Positions 24,366 to 32,471 of a stretch of DNA of 64,000 nucleotides are shown here, piece by piece. The notes under the pieces were generated by a model that was given only the letters and a program-made list of their open reading frames with translations, was not told the DNA's origin and did no database searches. Source of the DNA: CAZWVA01 sp964636885 (GTDB lineage: Bacteria > Desulfobacterota_D > UBA1144 > Nemesobacterales > CSP1-2). The DNA is taken from assembly GCA_964636885.1 (NCBI GenBank), contig CAZWVA010000004.1, positions 18,323-82,322 on the forward strand, given 5' to 3'. Made by a program: the position numbers and the translations under genes. How positions within the stretch are numbered: the stretch's first letter is position 1; each line of letters begins with the position of its first letter.

Positions 24366-25555
24366 AGTTAGCCGCTCGCGCAGACAAACTGAGACCATCC
24401 GCAACGCTCGCAATTACGGCGAAGGCAAAGGCCCTTAAGGCTCAGGGTGTAGACGTTGTCGGATTCGGTGCTGGGGAGCCCGATTTTGATACACCGGAGA
24501 ATATAAAAGAAAGGGCGATAAGGGCTATAAAAGAGGGATTCACAAAATACACCGCAGTAGGTGGAATCGACGAACTTAAAAACGCGATCATATATAGACT
24601 GAGGGAAGACCACGGGCTCGAATACGAGAAATCGGAGATCATAGTGTCCTGCGGAGCCAAACACACGCTTTATAATCTGTCTCAGGTTCTTTTTGAAGAG
24701 GGGGACGAGGTGATAATCCCAGCTCCCTACTGGGTTTCTTATCCCGAACAGGTGGTTCTGGCCGGTGGAACCCCTGTGATTATTGAAACCGAAGAGGAAA
24801 GCGGCTTTAAGATCGATCCGGAAAGGCTTAAGAGGCTCATAACCCCAAGGACAAAGGCCATTATACTCAACTATCCATCAAATCCAACAGGTGCGACCTA
24901 TAATGAGGATGAACTGAGAGAGATCATTAACGTTGCCATGAACGCAGGCCTCCTAATTATCTCGGACGAGATCTATGAAAAGATCACATACGACGGGCTT
25001 ACACACACCCCTGTTGCAAAACTAGGGGACGATGTAAAGAGATCGACCATCCTTGTAAACGGGGTATCAAAGTCCTACTCTATGACCGGATGGAGGATAG
25101 GGTTCGCGGCCGGGGATGAAAGGGTAATAGCGGCTATGAATAACCTTCAGGGGCAATCCACATCAAACCCAACATCCATCTCTCAGATAGCGGCAATAGA
25201 GGCCTTCAATGGCCCGCAGGATGAAGTAGAAAGAATGGCGAAAGAATTCGAAAAGAGAAAAAACTACATAGTTAAGAGGCTAAACGAGATTCCCGGCTTT
25301 AGATGCTTTAACCCCCAGGGTGCATTCTACGCATTTCCAAACGTGTCTGAACTCTTCGGAAAGAGGTATAAAGGGAAAGAGATCAAGAACTCCATAGATT
25401 TTACCGAATTCCTCCTGGAAGAGGCAAAGGTAGCAGTCGTTCCTGGAGCGGAATTCGGAGCGGATAATTATATAAGGATCTCCTATGCGACCTCTATGGA
25501 GGAGATAAAGAAAGGGGTCGACAGAATAGAGGAAGCCGTAGAAAAACTAATATGA
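24362..25555 (+). CDS. aspC: Aspartate aminotransferase-type PLP enzyme
   Basis: 397 residues, class I aminotransferase of the thermophile-type aspartate aminotransferase (subgroup Ib, also able to use prephenate in some species). Motifs: GAGEPDFDTP (36-45), KYTAVGGID, YPSNPTGA, SDEIYE, PLP-binding K237 in GVSKSYSMTGWR, and the C-terminal RISYA. It exchanges the amino group between aspartate and 2-oxoglutarate. It overlaps coaD by four bases and ends the rsmD-coaD operon. Confidence 0.87.
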   Translation: MKLAARADKLRPSATLAITAKAKALKAQGVDVVGFGAGEPDFDTPENIKERAIRAIKEGFTKYTAVGGIDELKNAIIYRLREDHGLEYEKSEIIVSCGAKHTLYNLSQVLFEEGDEVIIPAPYWVSYPEQVVLAGGTPVIIETEEESGFKIDPERLKRLITPRTKAIILNYPSNPTGATYNEDELREIINVAMNAGLLIISDEIYEKITYDGLTHTPVAKLGDDVKRSTILVNGVSKSYSMTGWRIGFAAGDERVIAAMNNLQGQSTSNPTSISQIAAIEAFNGPQDEVERMAKEFEKRKNYIVKRLNEIPGFRCFNPQGAFYAFPNVSELFGKRYKGKEIKNSIDFTEFLLEEAKVAVVPGAEFGADNYIRISYATSMEEIKKGVDRIEEAVEKLI

Positions 25556-25653
25556 CCCTAGGTTCCTCTATAATTAATCAACCAAAGCCGATTTAGTAGA
25601 ACCCCACAGATAAGGGAATCGGCCGCATTGTTATCCCCCCTGGATGTGTCGTG

Positions 25654-25682
25654 TTGCCATACCACACCCATATGCTTATAAT
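25654..25682 (+). promoter_or_regulatory. Promoter of the binding-protein gene
   Basis: TTGCCA (25654-25659), a 17-base spacer and TATAAT (25677-25682). An imperfect inverted repeat (ATACCACAC near 25660 with GTGTGGGGTAT near 25700) straddles the -10 and start region and might be an operator. Confidence 0.55.
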
Positions 25683-25714
25683 GATCTCATGAAAAGCCGT
25701 GTGGGGTATCATGA

Positions 25715-26851
25715 ATGAGGAAGATAAAAATCGGGATCTCTATTTCATTAAGCGGAAGGTACAGTGTACAGGGTAAGGAGAGTTTTGAGGGCCTTACACT
25801 CTGGGTTAACGAGGTAAACGGATCGGGTGGGGTTTTCGTTAAAGAAGAGGGCAAAGGCCTCCCGGTAGAGCTTATTTACTACGATGACGGAAGCTCGGCG
25901 GATAGATGTGAGGAAGCTGTTAAAAGGCTCATAGTAGATGACAAGGTCGACATTTTAATAGGCCCCTATTCAAGCGGACTTACCCTTTCTGTAGCACCTA
26001 TTGCCGAAAGTTATAGAAAGACCATATGGAACCATGGGGGGGCATCGGATGAGGTATTCGGCAAGGGTTTCGAGTGTATGATAAGCACGATTTCTCCAGC
26101 GAGCGGCTATTTTGTTGGAATTATCGAGATGTTAAGAAAGATAGATAAGGGTGCCACAAAACTCGCCTTATTTATGGCAGAAGACAGTGGATTTTCCAAA
26201 AGCGTAGCTGAGGGGGCCAGACGCTGTGGGGAAGAAAACGGGTTTCAGGTAACCGAATTCAGGTACCCATCGGGGACAAAGGACTTTTCCCGTCTTCTAA
26301 ACAAGGCAAAGGAATACCGCCCCGATGTGATCCTGGGAGTGGGGCGTTCAGAAGACGATCTATTCCTCGCCAAAGGGATTATAGAGCAGAGGATAAAAGC
26401 AAAAGCGATAGGGCTCGTTCTGTCCGGTATAAAGGAGTTCTGGAAGAACCTCGGAAAGGAGGCTGAGGGGTTTTTGGGGGCAAGCCAGTGGGAGTGTGGA
26501 GCTAGAATACAGCCGGATTTCGGACCTGACCCCAGGTCTTTCTTTGATAGATTTAAAGACACATACGGTAAGGAACCCGATTATACCGCTGCCCAAGGGT
26601 ATAATATAGGCTTGGTTATCCAAAGGTGCATAGAGGAGTCGGGTACCCTAAACGAGATCGCCCTTAGAGAAGCGGCGGCTAAAGCCGATTTCAAGACCTT
26701 TTATGGGCATTTTAAGGTCGATCCAAAAACGGGTAAGCAGACGGGACACAGGATGATGACCGTTCAATGGCAAAATGGAAACAAGGTCATTTTGTATCCC
26801 GAAGATATAGCCCAGGCTAAACCGATTTATCCCGGGCCTTACTTTGCTTAA
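25715..26851 (+). CDS. Liv-type ligand-binding protein without signal peptide
   Basis: 378 residues of the type I periplasmic-binding-protein fold (Peripla_BP_6/LivK-like): MRKIKIGISISLSGRYSVQGKE at the start, LIGPYSSGLTLSVAPIAE, and the YTAAQGYNIGLVIQRCIEES block. The protein begins directly at the first beta strand and an in-frame TGA lies immediately before the ATG, so there is no room for a signal peptide. An out-of-frame ATG four bases earlier does not help. No permease or ATPase is adjacent. It may be a cytoplasmic ligand sensor, like AmiC-type regulators, or a former transporter subunit whose signal was lost. Confidence 0.75.
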   Translation: MRKIKIGISISLSGRYSVQGKESFEGLTLWVNEVNGSGGVFVKEEGKGLPVELIYYDDGSSADRCEEAVKRLIVDDKVDILIGPYSSGLTLSVAPIAESYRKTIWNHGGASDEVFGKGFECMISTISPASGYFVGIIEMLRKIDKGATKLALFMAEDSGFSKSVAEGARRCGEENGFQVTEFRYPSGTKDFSRLLNKAKEYRPDVILGVGRSEDDLFLAKGIIEQRIKAKAIGLVLSGIKEFWKNLGKEAEGFLGASQWECGARIQPDFGPDPRSFFDRFKDTYGKEPDYTAAQGYNIGLVIQRCIEESGTLNEIALREAAAKADFKTFYGHFKVDPKTGKQTGHRMMTVQWQNGNKVILYPEDIAQAKPIYPGPYFA

Positions 26852-27261
26852 GACCCTCTTTCTAAACGACCTTAAATATCGGCACGTTTATATTGATGCC
26901 GGATATAAAAACCAGGGTAAGCCAGTTAAATACTCTTTAACCGACCTACCCTTTGGAGGATGGGGAACTTTGGATGCCTAACGATATTAGGTGAATCCGT
27001 ATCGTTAGTACTCCTTAAGGTTATTTCACCTTCCGGATTTAATCTCTTTCGGATCCTCGTATTTTTGTATTTATTCTGATGTATAGGTTGAGAAGTACAA
27101 TAGTACTTTAGTATGATTTTAGAATTAGTAATCCCCTATCAGCATAGTCCTAATGTAGTAGTACTCATCTTAGACAAGGCACCATTGCAGTAAAACCAGG
27201 CTCCACAGGCGATACCCTAATCCAGATAAGATGTTATTATCTATTAGGAGGCAATGGTTTA
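26852..27261. other. 410-base intergenic region with several inverted repeats
   Basis: No gene is seen. It contains a 9-base perfect inverted repeat (26978-27008), AGTAC/GTACT near 27095-27110, and AGATAA/TTATCT at about 27224-27242 directly upstream of the ribosome-binding site AGGAGG (27246-27251) of the small protein gene. The DNA is AT-rich relative to the coding regions on each side. Confidence 0.4.
26978..27008. repeat. 9-base perfect inverted repeat
   Basis: CTAACGATA (26978-26986) and TATCGTTAG (27000-27008) with a 13-base loop, about 125 bases after the binding-protein gene. There is no T-run on either strand close to the stem. Confidence 0.5.
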
Positions 27262-27465
27262 ATGTACATACCGGGAACCAGATTCATAGTGAGACTGAGG
27301 ATCAAATTGGGTGACGTAGAATTCGAGCCCGGCCTTAAGGGTACTATCCTTGGAAGCGTTGATAAAATGGTAGGTAAGGCCTATAAGGTAAGGTTTGATG
27401 ACGGCAGGGTTACAGAGATCCACATGGTAATAATAAACAACCAAACCGAAATCGTACAATCATAA
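27262..27465 (+). CDS. Small SH3-like protein, function unknown
   Basis: 67 residues, preceded by AGGAGG ten bases upstream. The sequence alternates beta-strand-like segments with Gly turns (GLKGTILGSV, GKAYKVRFDDGRVTEIHM), resembling a small SH3/KOW-like barrel, perhaps an RNA- or protein-binding module. It has no Cys and no signal peptide. It stands alone between a binding-protein gene and a lipoprotein gene with its own promoter. I do not recognise the family. Confidence 0.65.
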   Translation: MYIPGTRFIVRLRIKLGDVEFEPGLKGTILGSVDKMVGKAYKVRFDDGRVTEIHMVIINNQTEIVQS

Positions 27466-27511
27466 GGCCGTCTTCTGAGATTGATTAAAGAGGATTTCCC
27501 TATATCTACGG

Positions 27512-27541
27512 TTGACTTGCTTTTTTTAAATGGCATATAAT
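27512..27541 (+). promoter_or_regulatory. Promoter of the cyclase-fold lipoprotein gene
   Basis: TTGACT (27512-27517), an 18-base spacer and a perfect TATAAT (27536-27541), with a leader of about 70 bases and ribosome-binding site AAGGAGG before the ATG at 27620. Confidence 0.68.
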
Positions 27542-27619
27542 AGCCTATAGTAGGGCGATCGGCTTGTGTATTAACCGTCTGAAGATCACATTCTTCCGTG
27601 CTTAAGGAGGTTTAAAGGG

Positions 27620-28420
27620 ATGAAGAAGTCAGACCACCTCTTGGCATTTGTTTTATTACTCATGGCCTTGGGATGCATGAAGCCCTATTCTCTTCCATCG
27701 GGTCGATGGGTCGATCTCACACACGACTTTTCTTCCGAGACCGTATATTGGCCTACTTCGTCCCCTTTCCAATTGGAGACGGTGTTTCATGGAATCACAG
27801 ACAAAGGCTTTTTCTACTCTGCCTACCAGTTCTGTACTGCTGAACACGGCGGAACGCATATAGATGCCCCCTTTCATTTCGCCGATAGCCATAATACCGT
27901 TGATGAGATCCCCCTAGAACGACTCATAGGGCCCGCCGTTGTTATTGACGTTTCTTTAAAGGCCCTGGCAGATCGCGACTACCGGGTTGACACCGAGGAT
28001 TTCATCTCATGGGAATCGGCAAATGGAAGGATCCCGGATAATGCCATCGTGCTTTTACACACGGGGTACGATCGTTACTGGCCTGATCGGATAAAGTACA
28101 TGGGGACCGATAAGCGTGGCCCTGATGCGGTAAAGGAACTACACTTCCCAGGTTTAAAACCCGAGGCGGCAAGATGGCTTGTTGAAAACCGTAAGATAAG
28201 CGCCATAGGACTGGATACACCGAGCATCGATTACGGACAATCGGAACTTTTTGAAAGCCATCGGATTCTCTTTCAGAAAGACATCCCGGCATTTGAAAAC
28301 GTCGCCAATCTAGACAGGCTGCCTGCAAAGGGCGCGCTGGTCTTTGCCCTGCCAATGAAGATCAAGGGAGGCAGCGGTGGCCCGCTTCGTATAATCACAC
28401 TTATACCCGACGGATTCTGA
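27620..28420 (+). CDS. Lipoprotein of the cyclase / kynurenine-formamidase-like family
   Basis: 266 residues: a lipoprotein signal (lipobox MALGC, C19) followed by a putative cyclase domain (PF04199-like). The metal-binding signature is complete: H76, H80, D82 and H86 in EHGGTHIDAPFHF. GLDTPSIDYG is the second family block. Enzymes of this fold hydrolyse N-formylkynurenine, isatin or similar cyclic amides in the cytosol, so a membrane-anchored extracytoplasmic member is unusual. The substrate is unknown. It has its own strong promoter and stands alone. Confidence 0.78.
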   Translation: MKKSDHLLAFVLLLMALGCMKPYSLPSGRWVDLTHDFSSETVYWPTSSPFQLETVFHGITDKGFFYSAYQFCTAEHGGTHIDAPFHFADSHNTVDEIPLERLIGPAVVIDVSLKALADRDYRVDTEDFISWESANGRIPDNAIVLLHTGYDRYWPDRIKYMGTDKRGPDAVKELHFPGLKPEAARWLVENRKISAIGLDTPSIDYGQSELFESHRILFQKDIPAFENVANLDRLPAKGALVFALPMKIKGGSGGPLRIITLIPDGF

Positions 28421-28463
28421 TAAATTCCGATACCCGATTCAAGGCCTTTTAACGTTTTATAGC

Positions 28464-28492
28464 TTGACTTTTGTCCGTTTTTATACTATGAA
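28464..28492 (+). promoter_or_regulatory. Promoter of the PA2779/PA2778-like operon
   Basis: TTGACT (28464-28469), a 17-base spacer and TATGAA (28487-28492), about 100 bases before the ATG at 28598, which is preceded by AAGGAGGG. Confidence 0.5.
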
Positions 28493-28597
28493 TAATTCTC
28501 CCGATGAATCCAAGATTCGGAGAAGAAGAGGTCAAATGGTGGTTAGTATTCCGATTCTATGTCGGTCTAGAATCTAAAACAAAAGGAGGGTAGATTC

Positions 28598-28999
28598 ATG
28601 AAGATCATGAGAAATAGACTCCATATGCTGTCGATAATAGCCATTATACTGGCGAGTTTTACTCCCGTATCTCTAATCTCTAAAAGCGTAGAGGCCGCCA
28701 TGGTAAACTCGCAGATGATCTCTCCAGACGGTAAAACACCCGCAAGGGATATAGACGAGGGAAAGGTCCGCAGGATGCTTGAGAACAAGATAGTAGCCGA
28801 GAGGCTTAAGAGCTATGGGCTCTCCAAAGAGGAAGTGGCGACCAAAATAGACAAGATGAGTGACGAGCAGGTCCACCAGTTGGCCTCACTAGCAGACAAA
28901 CTACCCGCTGGTGGCGATGGTGCCGCAACGGCAGCGGTAATAGTCCTTGTGGTTTTTGTTATGGCGATCCTTATTCTTATAGTTCTAAGAAGGATTTAA
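28598..28999 (+). CDS. PA2779-family membrane protein
   Basis: 133 residues: an N-terminal hydrophobic signal-like helix (about 8-30), an extracytoplasmic stretch with RRMLENKIVAERLKSYGLSK (a helical motif typical of the PA2779 family) and a C-terminal membrane helix (about 111-131) ending LRRI. The family is known from Pseudomonas, where it is paired with a PA2778-family C39-like peptidase. Here the peptidase gene starts 31 bases downstream, supporting the assignment. Function in the pair is not established. Confidence 0.78.
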   Translation: MKIMRNRLHMLSIIAIILASFTPVSLISKSVEAAMVNSQMISPDGKTPARDIDEGKVRRMLENKIVAERLKSYGLSKEEVATKIDKMSDEQVHQLASLADKLPAGGDGAATAAVIVLVVFVMAILILIVLRRI

Positions 29000-29030
29000 A
29001 GATTCTAGAATCCATGAATAGGGTTACTCT

Positions 29031-29594
29031 ATGCCGAGGGCTTGCGGGTTATTTAGCTCTATCTCGATTGTTATAATTCTCATCTCTACTCTTCTAAGCT
29101 GTTCCCAAAGGCCCTCCATCCATAAGGATTTTTCCACTTCAGATGAGGTAAGGGTTATAGAAAACGTCCCCTTTATAAAGCAGAAGGGCAACTTCTGCGG
29201 ACCAGCCGCTATGGCCTCAGTTATGAGGTTTTACGGCCAGAATATCGACCAAGAAGAAATCGCCAAGCGTGTATACACCCCAGAACTACGGGGAGCGCTC
29301 ATATCGGACATGGAGAACTTCGCAAGGGAAATGGGATACAAGGCGGAAACCAGAAACGGAGACTTAAATACACTCATCTCCATTATTAACGAGGGAACCC
29401 CACCTATAGTGCTCGTTGATCTTGGAAAGTGGTTTGTGAGTTTTCCCCATTACTACGTCGTCTACGGTTATAACAAGAGCAAAAAAAGGTTTCTCCTCCA
29501 TACGGGTTTTAAGGGCGCTCAGGAGATGGGATTTTCAGAATTGGATAGAGAGTGGAAAAAGATGAATAGACTCCTTCTCATTGTAAGAAAGTGA
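29031..29594 (+). CDS. PA2778-family C39-like cysteine peptidase lipoprotein
   Basis: 187 residues: lipoprotein signal (lipobox LLSC, C24) and a C39-like papain-fold domain with the oxyanion Gln Q51 and nucleophile C56 (KQKGNFCGPAAMASV), and the catalytic His H140 (FPHYYVVYGY) followed by an acidic/amide region. C39 enzymes cleave double-glycine leaders, but stand-alone extracytoplasmic members may process other peptides. In Pseudomonas PA2778 the peptidase is followed by TPRs in one protein; here the TPR part is a separate gene overlapping by four bases. Confidence 0.8.
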   Translation: MPRACGLFSSISIVIILISTLLSCSQRPSIHKDFSTSDEVRVIENVPFIKQKGNFCGPAAMASVMRFYGQNIDQEEIAKRVYTPELRGALISDMENFAREMGYKAETRNGDLNTLISIINEGTPPIVLVDLGKWFVSFPHYYVVYGYNKSKKRFLLHTGFKGAQEMGFSELDREWKKMNRLLLIVRK

Positions 29595-30193
29595 AAGGAT
29601 ATACGGTAGAGATCGGCTTTCTCGTTCTTGTCTCGTGTCTTTTCTCCGGGTGTGGCTACTTCCCTAGACTCACCCTCTTTATGCGAGACCCGCTAACTGC
29701 CGAAGAGCATAACAATCTGGGTGTGGCATACGAGAGAGAAGGAAAATACGAACTCGCCCTTAAGGAGTATGAGAGAGCCATACATAAGGACGACAGTTTG
29801 GTCATCCCTTTGGTGAATATGGGAAACGTTTATTTTAAACTGGGAGAGTACAAAAAGGCGGAGGGATATTACCTAAGAGCGCTTAAGAAGGACGAAAAGA
29901 ATATAGAGGCCGCAAATAACCTGGCGTCTCTCTACATCACTATTAAAAAGGACTATGGAAAGGGGCTAGAGTATTTAACCAAGGCTTTACCATCCCCCGA
30001 TAGTGCGCCCGCTTATGCCCTTGATACCATGGGGGTCTTATACCTGAGATTGGGAGATAAACCTAAGGCCAAGGAAACGCTCATAAGGGCATGCGAGAAG
30101 GCAGGGAGTGATAAAGCCCTTCTACGGGAGATCGAAGCCCATCTTGGAGAACTGGGGGAGAAGGGCTGCCCTAGTTGGGAAAGCAAGAGATAA
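29591..30193 (+). CDS. TPR lipoprotein, split-off partner of the C39-like peptidase
   Basis: 200 residues from a GTG start that overlaps the peptidase stop (GTGA), so the two are translationally coupled. A lipobox ends at C21 (LFSGC), followed by three to four tetratricopeptide repeats (AEEHNNLGVAYEREGKYELALKEYERAI, VYFKLGEYKKAEGYYLRAL, MGVLYLRLGDKPKAKETL). It probably anchors or positions the peptidase at the membrane. It ends the operon. Confidence 0.8.
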   Translation: MKGYTVEIGFLVLVSCLFSGCGYFPRLTLFMRDPLTAEEHNNLGVAYEREGKYELALKEYERAIHKDDSLVIPLVNMGNVYFKLGEYKKAEGYYLRALKKDEKNIEAANNLASLYITIKKDYGKGLEYLTKALPSPDSAPAYALDTMGVLYLRLGDKPKAKETLIRACEKAGSDKALLREIEAHLGELGEKGCPSWESKR

Positions 30194-30212
30194 GACGGAT
30201 CACAATCACTTA

Positions 30213-30224
30213 GGTTACGTAACC
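30213..30224. promoter_or_regulatory. 12-base perfect palindrome, candidate operator
   Basis: GGTTACGTAACC lies about 20 bases after the TPR gene and 150 before the hybrid kinase gene. It is a fully self-complementary 12-mer of the size bound by dimeric regulators. A possible -10 (TATAAT) for the kinase gene lies near 30343, but no clear -35 matches it. Confidence 0.4.
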
Positions 30225-30370
30225 CCTTGTGGTAAGTCTATTTGGCCATTTAGGGCTCGTTCCCAGTGGACACCTATAGCATCGCCTGATTTGAGACAAC
30301 GGGGGAAATCCCGGTGATACAGTTATTACAAAACCCTGTTATAATTAGGAGAGGTTCAGGTTTTTAAAAG

Positions 30371-32455
30371 ATGAAAGACAAACCCATAAACGTTCTACTC
30401 ATAGAGGACGATACAAAATACGCCCAGGTTGTAAGGATGATGCTTTCATCAAAGGGGGGAAACACCCGATTCAATCTCGAATGTACTGGCTCCCTATCTG
30501 AGGGGCTCAAGAGATTAACCCAGGGGGGGATTGAGCTGGTTCTTCTCGACCTTCAGTTACCAGATAGCGGGGGGCTCGAGACGTTTATAGAGATCAACAA
30601 ACAAGCGCCAAGCATGCCGATTATAGTGCTCACCGGAGACAGCGATGAGACAACGGCAGTAAAAGCGGTTAATATGGGCGCTCAGGATTATCTCATTAAG
30701 GGGGATACAAAAAGCGATTACCTAGTCCAGTCCATCCGCTACGCCATCGAGCGCAAGCGAGCCGAGGAATCGCTGAGAAAAGCACACGACGAACTGGAGA
30801 GGCGCGTTGAAGAACGTACCGCAGAGCTTATGAAAACAAACGAATCATTGAAACGGGAGATCGCCGAACGTAGACAGGCGGAGGAGGCCCTGGCAACTGA
30901 GAAAGAACGGCTAGCCGTGACTCTTAGATCAATAGGCGACGGCGTTATCGCCACCGATACGAATGGAAAGATCGTTTTAATGAATAAGGCAGCTGAACAG
31001 ATTACAGAGTGGCATAGGCAAGAGGCGATTGGTAAACCGCTAGAGGAGATCTTCTTTATCGTTAACAAACAAACCGGGAAGCGTTGTGAAAACCCGGTAG
31101 AGAGCTCTATAAGAACAGATCAGACAGTCGGTCTTAAAAAAGACACGGTTCTTATAACCAGAAAGGGTGCGGAGAGATTCGTCTCCGCCACCAGTTCTCC
31201 AATCCATGATAAGGACAACAACATCATAGGAGTAGTTCTGGTATTCCGTGACATAACAGAGCGGAAGAAGATGGAAGAGGAGGTTTTAAAAGCCCAAAAG
31301 CTCGAATCGATAGGTGTTCTTGCTGGCGGTATCGCCCACGATTTTAATAATCTGCTTACAGTGATACTCGGCAATATATCACTTACAAAGATGTATCTAG
31401 ACCCTGGAGAAAAGAGCTACGAGAGAATCACAGAAGCGGAAAAAGCCTGTTTTAGGGCCAGGGATTTAACAATGCAACTACTCACCTTTTCAAAGGGCGG
31501 GATACCGGTTAAGAGATTGGCCTCTTTGGCTTCTCTAATAAAGGAATCAGCGGAGTTTATTCTAAGAGGATCAAACGTGAGATGCGAGTTCTCCATCGCG
31601 GATGATCTATGGTCTGTTGAGGTTGATGAAGCACAGATAACTCAGGTTATAAATAACCTTATCACAAACGCCGAGCATGCAATGCCGGAGGGCGGCGTGA
31701 TAAAGATCAAGGCTGAAAACGTGACGAGGTACGAGCCGTCCCAATTGTGGTTCTCAAGTGAATCTCAGGCGGAATCCCCAACGAAAGCGGCTTTCCCAGA
31801 CCATGAGGGCAGATGGATTAAGATAACCGTAGAAGACGAAGGTATAGGAATACCGGGAGAGAACCTGCCAAAGATATTTGACCCCTATTTTACAACCAAA
31901 AAGAAGGGGGGAGGGTTAGGACTCGCAACCGTTTACTCAATAATAAAGAACCATAACGGCCACATCGATGTAACGTCCGAGGTCGGAGTGGGAACGAGGT
32001 TCTCCATATACCTACCCGCATCCGATAAGCGGGCGACAACAAGCACCACTTCGGACGAAAGGGTCATAGAGGGTAAGGGAAGGATCTTGGTGATGGATGA
32101 TGAGGATATGATAAGGGATGCCATAGGTGAGATGTTAAACCGGATCGGATACGAGGTAGAGTATGCGAGAGACGGCAGAGAAGCAATAGAAAAATACAAC
32201 AGGGCAAGAAAGAGCGAAAGGCCGTTCGATATAGTGATAATGGATCTAACCATACCAGGAGGGATGGGGGGCAAGGAGACGATAGAAGAACTAAGAGGCA
32301 TAGACCCGGAGATTAGAGCCGTAGTTTCAAGCGGGTATTCGAACGATCCTGTGATGTCCGACTACAGGAGATACGGTTTTAAAGGGGTTGTGGTCAAACC
32401 GTATAGGATAGAAGAGCTGAGCAGGGTTCTTCACCGAGTCATGGTGGAGGGATAG
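30371..32455 (+). CDS. Hybrid histidine kinase, REC-PAS-kinase-REC
   Basis: 694 residues, no membrane helix, so cytosolic. Order: receiver (1-125, phosphoacceptor D60 in LVLLDLQLPDSGG), a coiled coil (about 130-180), PAS (about 182-298), HisKA with H323 in AGGIAHDFNNLL, HATPase with NNLITNAEHAM, DEGIGIPGENL and GGGLGLATV, and a C-terminal receiver (about 575-692) with DIVIMDLTIPGG. The first receiver is very similar to the two small receiver proteins at 18915 and 19325. It has a weak ribosome-binding site and no obvious partner gene; the output pathway is unknown. Confidence 0.88.
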   Translation: MKDKPINVLLIEDDTKYAQVVRMMLSSKGGNTRFNLECTGSLSEGLKRLTQGGIELVLLDLQLPDSGGLETFIEINKQAPSMPIIVLTGDSDETTAVKAVNMGAQDYLIKGDTKSDYLVQSIRYAIERKRAEESLRKAHDELERRVEERTAELMKTNESLKREIAERRQAEEALATEKERLAVTLRSIGDGVIATDTNGKIVLMNKAAEQITEWHRQEAIGKPLEEIFFIVNKQTGKRCENPVESSIRTDQTVGLKKDTVLITRKGAERFVSATSSPIHDKDNNIIGVVLVFRDITERKKMEEEVLKAQKLESIGVLAGGIAHDFNNLLTVILGNISLTKMYLDPGEKSYERITEAEKACFRARDLTMQLLTFSKGGIPVKRLASLASLIKESAEFILRGSNVRCEFSIADDLWSVEVDEAQITQVINNLITNAEHAMPEGGVIKIKAENVTRYEPSQLWFSSESQAESPTKAAFPDHEGRWIKITVEDEGIGIPGENLPKIFDPYFTTKKKGGGLGLATVYSIIKNHNGHIDVTSEVGVGTRFSIYLPASDKRATTSTTSDERVIEGKGRILVMDDEDMIRDAIGEMLNRIGYEVEYARDGREAIEKYNRARKSERPFDIVIMDLTIPGGMGGKETIEELRGIDPEIRAVVSSGYSNDPVMSDYRRYGFKGVVVKPYRIEELSRVLHRVMVEG

Positions 32456-32471
32456 TAAAAAACGGATTTCC

